A stretch of DNA of 64,000 nt from NCBI GenBank assembly GCA_003427395.1, contig BFEA01000351.1, positions 1,426,041 through 1,490,040 on the forward strand, read 5' to 3'. Position 1 is the first letter of the stretch, and each line of letters starts with the position of its first letter. Shown one piece after another: positions 50,415 through 62,211 of the stretch. Under the pieces are notes generated by a model, which was not told where the DNA came from, ran no database searches, and was given only the letters and a program-made list of their open reading frames with translations. Source of the DNA: Chara braunii (Eukaryota > Streptophyta > Charophyceae > Charales > Characeae). A program made the translations under genes and the position numbers.

Positions 50415-52485
50415 CTTTTTCTAAAATTGCATCCTTTCCAGTGTTTACGATCATCCAGCATAGAGAGAATAGTCATGGTAATACATCACGATAATACTGC
50501 ATTCATAGATATAAAAAAATCATAATTATAATACTCATAAAAAACGATATATTACCATAGTAACTGATAACAATAATACCTATAATAATCAAAACACATC
50601 ATACACAACCTAGTCAATTTCTCAACGCATACACAAATATCTTACAACCACAGACCTATATCGACAGGCATAACACATGATAGACACATTGTGTTCAGAG
50701 ATATGACTGTCAACAATTAGTGCGCTCAATTATAATTTTTGTGAGAGTATCGCACTTTACTTTCCTCGCTTTGACAGAAGTATACTGTGGCGAGAGGCAG
50801 TGTAACCCTTTTTAGAAAGGATAGCATCTTAAATTCTTGAGCTCCGCTCAAGGATCAAGCCTCAATGCTTCTCCCTCCGATTCCAGCATTCGTTCCTTGC
50901 AGACCCTTGCCCATAACATAAACATCCTGACCATACACGCTTTTGGTGGTGCCGTCCAGCTGGTGAACCCACTTGATACAGAGATAGTCGGGGATTCACC
51001 CCCTACTTCTTTGTGGCATGAAGTAGTTACTTCCCTCGTAGACCAAGGCCTAACAAGGTTCAAACATTTTCCTCCTATTCAGTAGTAGTGTAGTCATTTT
51101 ATCACAGAAGATATAACAACAACACCCCCACTATGGACCAGGAACATAGTTCCAGCGTGGGTCTCACTACTACCTACAAGACAAGATTATAACTTCTTCA
51201 AAGCCATCTCTTAGGGGAACAATAACATAGGGTAGACCTTACACATTGACCACTTCCTTAGAAATACTTATCTCAAGAGGCGGTCACTTCATTCACATCT
51301 GAATCCGCATCAGACGTGGATTCTCCATAATATCTCTACCCTCTCTTTGAGGAGCAATCCAAACACACAAACCTTAATAGACAGTCACAAATCGATAATC
51401 AGACTTGAGATACTCATATAAATCCTTGCAGACTGAATAGTCCAAATACATACTTCAGATACATAACCCATGTAAATATTTCTGACAATGATAATTATCA
51501 AAGGAAATATAATCATCAAGCACATAGCCTCACATAATTAGACATTAAGCAAGCATACTCAGATAAGATCTGTCATATATGGATGAGTTTAACATATAAC
51601 TCAAATAGAAATGCCCTCAGACAATTAGTCTCAAGTCCTTAGTTCCAACTCATAGATTCAAGTGGGTGGTTCAAACCTGGAAAGGTTCAAGCGAAGGTCT
51701 AACATCAATCACAACCCATTGTCCCATCAAAGGCAGGCAAAATAATCTAAGTGTTAGCTCCTTCACTGTTACACCGACTACCTCTTAGGATCAGATATCC
51801 TCTTTCGCAGAGAGGTTACTATGCAGACCCACTACATCTTGTTGTTTCTTCTACTGAGGTCATAGCATGGTGTTCCCAACATCTATTTGCTGCCTTATAT
51901 GCCTAGTTCAAACACCTCACGCGGGGCAGACCTCACATTATCATGACTATATAGGCCGAACAACCGCTTAGAACCCAGACTCCAGGACCTCAGCCCATAC
52001 TTAATCTAACCCTCCCCGAAGTCTCTCAACGACTTCCAACTTAATAGGCCCCTTTTACACATTGTCAGCCTCACTCTAATGAAAGGTACCCAACTGTTCT
52101 CATGACCACTCAGATAATTCTTCCGACCATAATAGGTCCCTTGCAGGGCCAACTCCCACAACCATCATACTTAGCCATGTTAGTACCACCACATCTTACC
52201 TTACCCATATCGACCATACACGACATCGTCCAAAACTCACCAACTTTTAAACTCAGAAGAGGGTATCAACTTCATCTACTACCATGCTAGCCAGAATACG
52301 TGATCACATAGTCAAAACGTTTATCCTCCTTGCGTCATCGTTACTGCACTGACCACAACCATCTCACCCAATCAATCCCTATTCGGTCTCTATCCAATAC
52401 CATCAAGCGATTAACCACTTTGCCTATTCCTCACATTTCCATACCCGGATGTCGTTCCACCAGGGACAACGGTAGGCAACCGTTA

Positions 52486-52503
52486 TTCCCCGCAACGGCG
52501 CCA
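52486..52503 (-). other. Primer-binding site, family B copy 2
   Basis: It has the same 18 bases as at 12537-12554, two spacer bases (CC instead of CA) and then the LTR start TGTCGAGCGC. Confidence 0.85.
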
Positions 52504-53240
52504 CCTGTCGAGCGCATCGGTCCGACACTACTCAAGTGTAGCGCAAGACCCTCCCGGCCACGTTACGCAGGAGTTGGATCTTAATCCTCGTCGCGAATAT
52601 ACATGGAGCTTCCTCAAGCCGCTCCGGCCGAGTGCGCCAGCTATACCTCTCGCGAGCCCCTACTACAGGATAGGGCCTACGCGAGGCACAACTTACCTCT
52701 ACCTTACGGGAGTTGTCACCTCCCTTCAGTGGGCGTATCCCCGCCGAGCTACCAGTCTACAGTCCGAAAGCTAATCAGCTGCAATCGCAGAGCTGGACCA
52801 GACGAGGGCGTTTCTCATTGTTGTAGCATAGGGGGTACACGCGATAGTATGCCTCTATCGGGCCCGAACGCGAACCATCATCTTGAGGGGCTGAAGTCCC
52901 AAGCGCGATCCGTCGTCGGTCGACTAGGACGCCCCCCACACACCACACGCACACCACTACAAAGAACATAAAAAATAAAAACACACATACATACGCACAA
53001 ATACAGAACGGCCCAAAAACAAAACAACGCGACAATTCTCTCAGTCCCTCGGTAGTCATTCCATAATTTTTCGACACGAAAATCAGATAGGCGTTGCGCG
53101 CGAGACTTAGCATAAAACCGAGCGGACGCAGGGCCTACTCATATCGACTCGCAATGCAAGCGTACGCAAACAGTTGCAATGATGGCGTACTATATAGTGT
53201 CCATGACCAAGCGGTCTCTCGTGGATCCGAGTACTGCTTA

Positions 53241-53359
53241 TGACACTTAAGTGTCAGACTCGAAGTATCGTGATTGTCTAACCCCGCACGATATTGCACG
53301 GCTGAAGGAATAGACGTGTGCCCGCCGCGAGACCTCCGGCCTTTGGCCTGAGCGTCTCG
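53241..53359. other. Hairpin cluster near the LTR edge, right LTR copy
   Basis: This is the counterpart of 13292-13410. TGACACTTAAGTGTCA is a perfect 16-bp palindrome. ATCGTG/CACGAT and CGAGAC/GTCTCG (with an inner GGCC-TTT-GGCC) are kept, while the GCACGGCT hairpin has lost pairing. Confidence 0.65.
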
Positions 53360-54299
53360 GCAGGCATGACAAATAGGCTCCGCGCGGGGGCGAATTCCTT
53401 CCCTGCATAGTCTAGGGCTTAAGGTGTCGTGGACAAGGACCTTGAATCCCGGCCCAGGACCAACGTCCGACTAATAAATTATAAACAAGTATACATTCAA
53501 TGGAGGGGTTTTTCTCCCCTTTTCTCAACCTCAAACCCCTATTTAATCCTTAATACGCGGGCCACTCAGATCGCACGAACCTCCAACATAGCTACACGCA
53601 TGTATATATATATAAGGGGGATACTATGTGACGATCACTTCTCACAATCACAACGGGGCTCTTCATAACTATACATATATGTGAGATCGCAGGCGGTCCA
53701 ACCCAAAAATCCGAACCACAGAACATACATGCAATCACATCAAAGAGTCAAGCAAACGTCCACGCACTACACGGAGTCAACTTCAACCACTTTCATTACT
53801 TATACCCATCGCTTTAGCCATGCAAGCCCCAACCTCTTGTCCAAACAACCATAATTAAATACTCAGTACCTTTGTAAAATGACCATTCAAAAAAAGTCCA
53901 GGTGAAGCCTTAACAAGACAGATAAAATCATCAGGGCTAAAGCCTTTTAGGTTGCGTATTGAGGGTGAGTTGGGATTGAGTCGTAAACCGACGAATCGGC
54001 GACCGACCTGTTATCTGTGATAACAAAAGGTGATCCTCGTGGGATCAAAGTTGAATCTAGCCCGAAAATTCTGAATCGAATCGTTCAAAGAAGGACCTGT
54101 AACATGAAACAGACTAATGTACAGGCTAAACTTATAAACGCACAAGGAATAATCTTCATACCCTGGTCTTACAAAAATCCTCTTGGTAACCAAGCCTAAG
54201 TCTATCCGTGCGCACGTGTCCAAGAAAGCAGACCTTTGGCATCATCTTCCCTACCCAGGGTGGATCGCCGGAATCGTCACCTGTCGAAATATAATCTAA

Positions 54300-54870
54300 C
54301 TCCTCTAAATTAAGAAAATTTTGGCAGCGCTTCCCGTAGGAAAAGTGCCTTCGCAGAATTTATACTAGCCTAAAAATCAAACTTTTGAGTTCCAGAAAAT
54401 CAAAATTTATCTAACTCCCTGAATTAGTAAAAATTTGGGCAGCATTCCCTTTAGAAAGGAAGACTCTCCAGATTTATACTAAGCCAGATATGAACTCAAA
54501 CATAAAATCTGAGTCATGCGAAGACAAAATTTAACCAACTCCTTAGATGTGTAGAAATTTCGGCAGCGCTTCTCGTAGAGAAAGTGCTATTCCAAGATTT
54601 ATACAAAGCTAAGTTTATGATATGAAAGGATTCTAACTTTTCAAGGTCCAATTTTGTCCAATTCCCTGTTACATATTTTTATTAAGCCAGAAAGTCATAA
54701 AAAGTCGGATCCTTGAAAAGACAAAGTCTGATTAACTCCCTGGTTTTGTAGAAATTTCGGCAGCGCTTCCCGTCGAGAAAGTGGCTTACCAAGATTTATA
54801 CAAGACCAAGTATAAATAAAAGATTTCAGAAAATGCAAAAATTGATCTAAGTAAAAAAAACTAAGCTAAA
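54300..54870. repeat. Degenerate ~120-bp tandem repeat, right LTR copy
   Basis: The same phrases as at 36950-37560 (AAATTTCGGCAGCGCTTC and similar), with one unit partly deleted near 54665. Confidence 0.7.
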
Positions 54871-55096
54871 AAAATACAGAAATTAAAACTAACTTCTATG
54901 GCTCTAACACGTGGCGAGAAACTAAAACAACTACGTATCAAACTGAAACTCCGACTAAGTAGTGGAATCACTCAGTCACATGCAGACCAAACCACAAAGG
55001 TAAGTACTCTTACCATCCCCAACGCAACTCATTAAATAATAGTTCATAGTCTTTCAATTATTTATCCCCTTATACCCAGCTTACATAGGGCATAAA

Positions 55097-55850
55097 GCTA
55101 GACCACCCGAACTTATGGAACATGTCTAGCCCAGCCATGAAGTATACATAAAATAGGGCACAACAACTTTTGTCTTCTTTGGGGCATATGACCCGGCCAC
55201 CCTAACCGCCCTTAACTGTTTAAGTATCCAATATCTATATAATTGTCTGCACTTAATCTTTTGAGGTAGCATATAATTGAGCCGATTATCTTTAGCTTAA
55301 GACTCAGTCTGCCCCTTCATACCACAAGTTTTATTCTTAATTAATACTCTCTGCAGTTGGTGAAAAGCTATAGTCAGACCACCGAAACTTATGGAACCCT
55401 GTCTGACTAGCCTCTTCATAGGTAATATAAACATAGAGTATAGCCAAGTTATAACCTTCTGGTTCCAGCATGTGCGAGGCGTTGGACCAAAACCACCGAA
55501 ACTTATAGAACATGTCCAGGTCCTCAGCCTGGTTCATTTCTCTTAAAACCAAAGCAGGAAGAGGTTGAGCCACCCAAACTTATGGAACATGCTCAGACCT
55601 TCTCGTTCAGGAACTAAAGAAACTCACAAAAACCCAAAATAAACAAGGCGACCAAGCCACCCAAACTTATGGAACATGCTTGGCCCCTAAAAGGTCAACC
55701 ACAGTCAGCCCTCACAAGTCAGAGCAACGAGACCACCCAAACTTATGGAACATGTCTAGTTCTCCAGGCAATTCAAAATAAACATAGCACTGGGCCTTCA
55801 CAAATTTATGGAACTGACCCAGCCTTTGGTTGACCCAGTCAAACTCATGC
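55097..55850. repeat. Hairpin cluster with constant loop, right LTR copy
   Basis: GCTAGAC/GTCTAGC (55097-55130), TAGTCAGAC/GTCTGACTA (9 bp, 55371-55409), GAGGTTGAGC/GCTCAGACCTT (55561-55601) and CCAAGC/GCTTGG (55652-55683) surround the same core. A copy near 55727-55757 has one arm mismatch, and one near 55485 pairs less well. Two hairpins are better paired here than in the middle LTR, and others are better there. Confidence 0.78.
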
Positions 55851-57429
55851 AATACAACCTTTCTCCCAGCCTTCCCCCAAATGCAACCCCATAATCTTTC
55901 AGCCAAACAATAAAATTGAAACTGATATTGCACAAACATTCCTTTATTACGTCTGGTTTATATCACGGAATACAACTGAAATTCAAATTAGAGGGGCATG
56001 CAATATACTCGGTCAAAACGTAATAGGGAATACAGATAGGGACTATAACTGGGTTTATAGAGGGGAAACAATGGTTACCTTTCAGTTCCCTACCTCCAAA
56101 ACTCCTCCTGAGTTCCGACAGAGCTCCCGCAATCGGTGGGCTGACTCCCCACAGAGTCTTGCTGCGGTCCTACGGGTTGCAATCCCGCCTGCCGCCTTCC
56201 TCTTAGATCAAGAAAGACTTTAGACTAAGAAAGGCAGAAAATATGGGTTTCTGACTCTCGAGATATAGGAGGGGGACAAACTCAACTCGCAGGAGAGGGC
56301 CTTGTTGCCTTGATGCGCCTGAGGGCGTCACAATGATGGCCAAACAGTGCGTTGCAACTTGGTCAACTGTAGTCAAACTGTCAATTCTTGACTTCCCGGC
56401 GACTTTCCCTATTCGCAGCAAAAACCCCTCCCTTCTTTAACAACTCAATCACCTAGTCGGGCCTCGCGGCCCGAAATGCATTAGCCACAGTTCAATACAC
56501 GACTGTGGGTCAAAAACACTGTCTCATTTGTCTCCGTAGTGAAGCAATGGCAGGGTCTAGCTGCCCATGGAACGGCAGATCGTACATGTAGGCGTCGGCT
56601 GCGAAGTCCTTACCCAGCCCTGATCAGCCCTCCATTTGGTTGGACCTACTTTACTTCACTCAGCAAGTTTAATCTGCAGACCAGCCAGTCTGCGGCCTCC
56701 CCACTGTCTTAGCTGATGAAAGCGCAGTTTGCTCACCAAACAGGCCGTCAACCTTGCCACTTCTCTTCGTCCCAACAAGCCGAGCCCCGGCTACCAGGCA
56801 AGTCTCCGGCCCCTACTACTTGATGCCAACAACCCTGTACAGCGAATGACGACACACCAATGACTGAGTAGCCCTTTGCCTCGGCTGCTCTGTGTGAAGG
56901 AATGGGCAGCGTACCAGCGAGAAGGTAAGTCATCAATCTAGCTGTTCACTCCCTCTTTACTTACGGTTCATAGGGGCAGCCCTGCGTATCAATATATATA
57001 CATACATACCTATATATATACTTTTACTTATTTATCTGCCTTCTTTAACACACTCAGGGCCACCACAGGTCTAAGTTTCGTGAGCTTCCTCATCATTCTC
57101 TCCCCTCTTTGTGTTCCTATCTGCTCGTTGCCTCTTCACTCCTCACTCCGCAGTCCAACCGTACCTGGCAACTAATGCTGCGAATCACAAATGAGAGATC
57201 ATGGACAAAAGTTCAACGACCCGAAGCAGAGATTTCAAATGGAGACTTGATTACGAGAAGATGAACGACTGTAGCTTCACAAGAAAACAGCGATTTGCAA
57301 CAAGCTCTACACCCCATGTATGTTGCTTCACCATGCATCCGGGTTCATTGGCCTCTTTTTCCTCCCCATCTCAGTGTCCCCCTGTTCCACTCGCCTTACC
57401 ATGTCGCTCGTCTTTACGCTCCCTACTGT

Positions 57430-59310
57430 GTCTTGGTAAGCGCCTGCACCTGGTCGCTCGTACGACCACGTTCACTTGAAGTCATCGAGTGAGTACCTCA
57501 GCCTGAGAGAGCATCACGGCCACCAGGTAAGTCTCCAACCCCCGCGGTTGGGCTCGCGCTACTTCCAACAACAGGGTGGACGAACTTCGAATGAACCTTC
57601 TGCTTATAGCACGACTAGGTGCACGGTACATCTACGTGGAATCGAAGCGCTTCCCTGGGCGCAGCTTCTAATATTGACCCTCGCCAAACCATTTGCCTAT
57701 GGGCTGAACTGACGCCGCCATCATGCTCGCACCGCCCACCAACTCCAGAAACGAGCCCTGGTGCGATCAATTTCGTCGAAGGTTGGGCAATCTACATATC
57801 TCCACTTCGTTCTCAGCCATCGGTTCATCAGCTCCTCGCATCCTTCACATCATACTGCACAAAAACCACCGCTCTACTGCTAAACCTAACCGCGCCATTG
57901 GATTCGCAGCTTCACACTCCCAAACGAGACTTTCTTCGGCCGTTTCCCATCAAGAAACGAACGAAACCTTCGTTTTATGCTTCCTCCTTCCTTTGCTGCC
58001 ATAGCTCCGCGCGGACTCTTTTTTTGCTAGTCTCCTAACCTATTAATCTTCCTCCTAATCTAACCGCATACTCTGGTTCACCCGGTCTCAGAATCCCGAT
58101 TTCGACCTCCAAACCTACGAAATCGGTCAGGGTATGACCGAGATACACTAACTTCTCCTTTCCACTCCTCCACTCTCTGCCATATCTCGATACACTCTTC
58201 TCTTCACTAACTCTTTTCTTACTAAGCCTTCACCAAAACTTACCTCGCAATCAAGCTGGCCCCGATCGAAACATTCGGGGTCGGCTCTTAGTTTGCAGAA
58301 ATCCGATAAGGATTGGGGGCGCTAGGCACTTCCCGCCCCGTCACCTTCCCTTCTCCGTCGTTTCCATCGGATGCACCTGGCCCGGAAACCCCCTCGGTTT
58401 AACTCGGCCCACTTTCACCACCCCATCGGCCTCGCTCGTTTCCCCCTTTGCTCCGGCAACGCTCACTGCCTTTCACCGCTTTCGTCACTGGCCCGCCAGT
58501 GTTTTCTACCCGCTGCGCGCACCTACCTCGACTCCCCCTCCAGATTCAACCTTTCTCTTCGTCGCCTCCTACCCTCTTCTGTGCCGATCTACGGGTTGAA
58601 CCAGACACTGTAGGGTGTGTAGGTCGATACAGACAGTGGAACAGTGGCCGCTAAGGCCGGAGTCAGTTGGGAAAGTGCGCACAAGCTCGTCTGTCGGATT
58701 AGTCAGCTTGAGAATCAGAGGGCACCACTGCGCCCGACCTATACTCGGTCGCCGGAATGATCCTCGATGCTCCTGCTACAAAAATCGGCAGCACAGGCCC
58801 CGGGTAAGACCGGCCTTAGCGCACTCCCTAGTGGTAGCGACAAGCGTCCTAGTAGGAGCTTTTGAGGACTGAATGGAAAGGGGCTCTATACAAACCAACT
58901 ACGGCCTCAGCTATTCTGCCCTGGTACGCTCTACTCGGTACGACCCGCCATATTTCCAGGCCCCACCCGGGCATGCTCACGCTCAAACCTCTCACAGCAA
59001 CCTGCAGTTGACGAATAGTGCGCCTGCGGCAACCCCCTCCGCTCTTTTCGCTGTGTCGGGAATCGTTCGCTAGCCTGGGCCACAGTCCTTTTAGGTGTCT
59101 GCTAACATCCACTCCCGCAATCGTGAGCCAACGATGGTCCTTCACCCCCACTATTTTGAGGGGAGCCATCAGAGGAACCGGCTAACAGTTGGGTCGATTT
59201 TGCGTTCCGCCTACACGTTTATATTCAATGGACGTATTGCACGGCACTGTCGTGGCAGCCTCTCCCATGGTACCTCCGAGCCACAGCGCCCACTGGGTCT
59301 ACCACGCCTA
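57430..59310. other. Right B LTR segment without recognised features
   Basis: It does not align by eye with the middle LTR between the two shared blocks. Frames up to about 139 codons exist but show no motif and no conserved partner. Confidence 0.45.
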
Positions 59311-60917
59311 CAGTGTCCGCGGCCAGTTCCCAATCTTTTGAGTCCCACATACATGCTCTCTCCAAACCTCTTTCTGCAGGCCGCGGATGACAGGAGGTGT
59401 ACCCTCCTGGCCATGGCTACCTGGATCTAATCCACCCTTCCACGGGCCTCACAATGGTCTTGGGGTGGTAGCAAATATCCAAATGAGAACTTTGAAGACC
59501 GAAGTGGAGAGGGGTTCCACAGATGGGCTGCTACAAAGGCCCTTCCACAGTGGCTCGGATCACTCCTTCCGGGCACTGCTCACCCCTCTCTCGGGTCCTC
59601 GCGGGCATATGCATACTCAAACTTCACGACCGATTTAGGACCGGCAGGCGGTACACCTGCAAAGGCCCGCACCCCCAGGCTTCTTTTCCGTCTTGTGGAT
59701 TGTTCTCTCTCTCCGGCTCGCATGCAGGTTGAGCTCCTTGGTCCGCAGTTCAAGATGGGCGAGATAGAGATAATTCCGCCGGCATCCCGAACGAGCAGGA
59801 ACCCGAACTAAGGTCCGCTTCCCGTTAGTCTAACGGTGTACCAACCGAACCGGCCCTATCTGTCTCAGAACCGATCACCAGCAAAGGCAAATATTAATAA
59901 TAATAATAATAAAAAAAAAAAAAAAAAAAAATGGAACACGGAACCTAAGTAAAAACTGGGCCGACGCCCCGCCAGCCTTTGATGCCGCGCACCCCGTTTA
60001 TCATGCAGAAGGTTCACCGTTGCCGAGGCCTTCAACCCCTCGGCCCCTTCGCGCTACTCCGATATCCCGCGTCACCGCCGCTCGACCTCGATCCTTGAAT
60101 CTCCCTGATGAAAGTTCAGCACCGTAAGGGCGAGTGCTAGGCTCAGTTCTTGGTCTAGCTCCGACGGACATCTAAATTAAACCAATACTGTGTGACGCAC
60201 AGACCTACCGCAAATGCTTCAAAGTCAGAGTGTTGTCGATGTCGTCCTCCGCACGTACGCACGAGTCACTGGTAAGTGCACCAATCAAACGACAAAAAAT
60301 CTATTTAATTATGATTTAATCAAAAATTAAAAATCTGGCCGGCGACGACGCCGGCTCTTCAGTCATCAAGGATAAAAAGGGATCTTGCGCGCCTTAAGTC
60401 TGCGCGCCTACACACTCTCCGCTCTAGTCAACCAACCAATCAGTGTAAATCACAGATACAGCCGCGCCTCGCGCGGAATACTTAATCTTTCAACGAAACT
60501 TATTTTCTGTCATTTGCAAAAAAACAGGGCGGATACCGTTGTAAGGGTATTCGCACCGACAACAGGTTTACGTTTATCAAGGATGCTCCCAGTGCGACCT
60601 TTAAAACGACGGCAAATACCCTTGTAAGGGTGTTTGCTACAACAGCGCGCCTCACACAACTCGAATAGTGTTTTTGTTTGGAATTTAGACGGTTTTTCTT
60701 ATATATTTATTTTTTTATCACTTAAAATTGACTTAATTCTTTATGTGAAATATACACCGTCGATTTCATTGACGAAATATCTCACAATTTTCTATGTATT
60801 TAACAGTCCGACTTTGGTCTCGGAGTCTTTTCGCCAAAGGTGCACGGTTCAACAGTTAAATTTAAAACAAACCCTAATATAATATTGTATATATATTTTC
60901 CTCTACGGTTTACCCTC

Positions 60918-60935
60918 GTTAGGGTTTAGGGTTTT
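60918..60935. other. Telomere-like motif
   Basis: GTTAGGGTTTAGGGTTTT holds two TTTAGGG-type units, the plant-type telomere repeat. Two units alone may be chance or a telo-box-like site. Confidence 0.4.
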
Positions 60936-61493
60936 GCACGCGACCGCACGCACATAGTAAACGCTGTTCAACCTTAGAAATTTTATATAGGCGTTCTTTG
61001 AGGTCCAAGGAGAAAACTTGTCAGATTACATTTTTTTTTGTCTTCTTTATATTTAAATAAATCCTCAAAAAAATCGATAATTCCACTATTTATTTATGAA
61101 TTTTAGGTTTTGTTGGGTCCGCCCTTCCCACAAATGATACTCGTTTTTCCCGAACAATGTCTCAAAATGTCGGGAAAAATAAACCTTGCAACTCGGCGGG
61201 CTTCCAAAGATTCCGCACCGATTTAAAGTAAATAGGGAAAAACAAGAAAAGGGATTTTTGGAATACTTTAGAAGTAAATAAAGAAAATTATATACCTCAA
61301 ATCCTAGTCATTGGATTGTCAACCGATGGTCTTAAAAAAATTGTCTCAGCGAGAGGATCAACTTCGATCCGCAGTGGTTCACGCAAAAACGTCCGGATCA
61401 AGAGTTATCCCAAAACCCTAATTAACCCTTGGCTAATTAGTCTGTGCACCCCCGTTTGATAGGGGAAGGTCGAGGCCTTGGGTGTGAAATCCC

Positions 61494-61512
61494 GACCTCG
61501 GCAATAGCGCCA
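61494..61512 (-). other. Primer-binding site of element D
   Basis: The plus strand GACCTCGGCAATAGCGCCA resembles the tRNA-Asp 3' end and the sites at 12537, 28896 and 52486, and lies one base from the LTR start. Confidence 0.6.
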
Positions 61513-61932
61513 ATGTTGTTAGGAAACCCGGGGAGGGGGCACCTACTGTTCGCTGAAGCCAAGGGCAACAACGCCTGTCACTCACTGCGCCCACGTCAGA
61601 GGTCCTTCACGACCAGCAGGGCGATGAAGTTTGCGCTGCCTGTCTAGTGGCCCCCTATTCCGTGCCAACTGATCGAAAGAGGAGGAGCTTAAAAGTTAAG
61701 GAGTAAAATAAGGAAACTGTGTGTTAGGCGCAGATCAGGGATCAACCACGGTTTCAATCACAGACTCGTTTCAAGATGGTCTCAAGTTCGCAGAGATATA
61801 TTCACAACTGCCTATCTACCCTGACCGAAGGTGAGTTGGCACAGGTAAATGTTTTAGGAGATCAACCAGAGTTAGGGAACACACACTTACCAGGGAGAAC
61901 AATGTAGAAAACCAATCAAACTCCAATAGTAC

Positions 61933-61970
61933 CTGTCTCTTATACACATCTAGATGTGTATAAGAGACAG
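61933..61970. other. Tn5 mosaic-end mate-pair junction (non-genomic)
   Basis: The same 38 bases as at 18873-18910. Fifty-two bases before it (61877-61928) are repeated directly after it (61971-62022), again marking a false join. Confidence 0.98.
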
Positions 61971-62211
61971 GAACACACACTTACCAGGGAGAACAATGTA
62001 GAAAACCAATCAAACTCCAATAATCCACCCTGAAATTTTCTCATGCAATAACCCTAACATAATTCACGGACAGTTCCACTGCATTTTTAGGGAACACACA
62101 CTTACCAGGGAGAACAATGTAGAAAACCAATCAAACTCCAATAATCCGCCCTGAAATTTTCTCATGCTATAACCCTAACATAATTCACGGACAGTTCCAC
62201 TGCATTTTTAG
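61971..62211. repeat. 121-bp tandem duplication next to the adapter
   Basis: Two copies (about 61971-62090 and 62091-62211) start GGAACACACACTTACC and end TGCATTTTTAG. They differ at only about two positions (CCACCC/CCGCCC, GCAATA/GCTATA). Given the adapter beside them, the duplication may reflect allelic or repeat copies joined by the assembler. Confidence 0.75.

Larger units (their letters stand above)
47274..52505 (-). mobile_element. Internal region, family B copy 2
   Basis: It follows the order of 7718-12556 over its whole length, with scattered substitutions and small indels, plus a 470-bp insertion at 48432. Its right end holds the primer-binding site 52486-52503. As in copy 1, no polymerase or integrase domain is visible. 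Confidence 0.78.
52506..60561 (-). mobile_element. Right B LTR (8.1 kb)
   Basis: It starts TGTCGAGCGCATCGG and ends TCGCACCGACA. It preserves the empty sites of both element C (54138-54141) and the solo LTR (near 55449), so it is the best guide to the B LTR before later insertions. A large block matching 41040-46030 of the middle LTR, with the LTR ORF, is missing or replaced. Confidence 0.82.
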
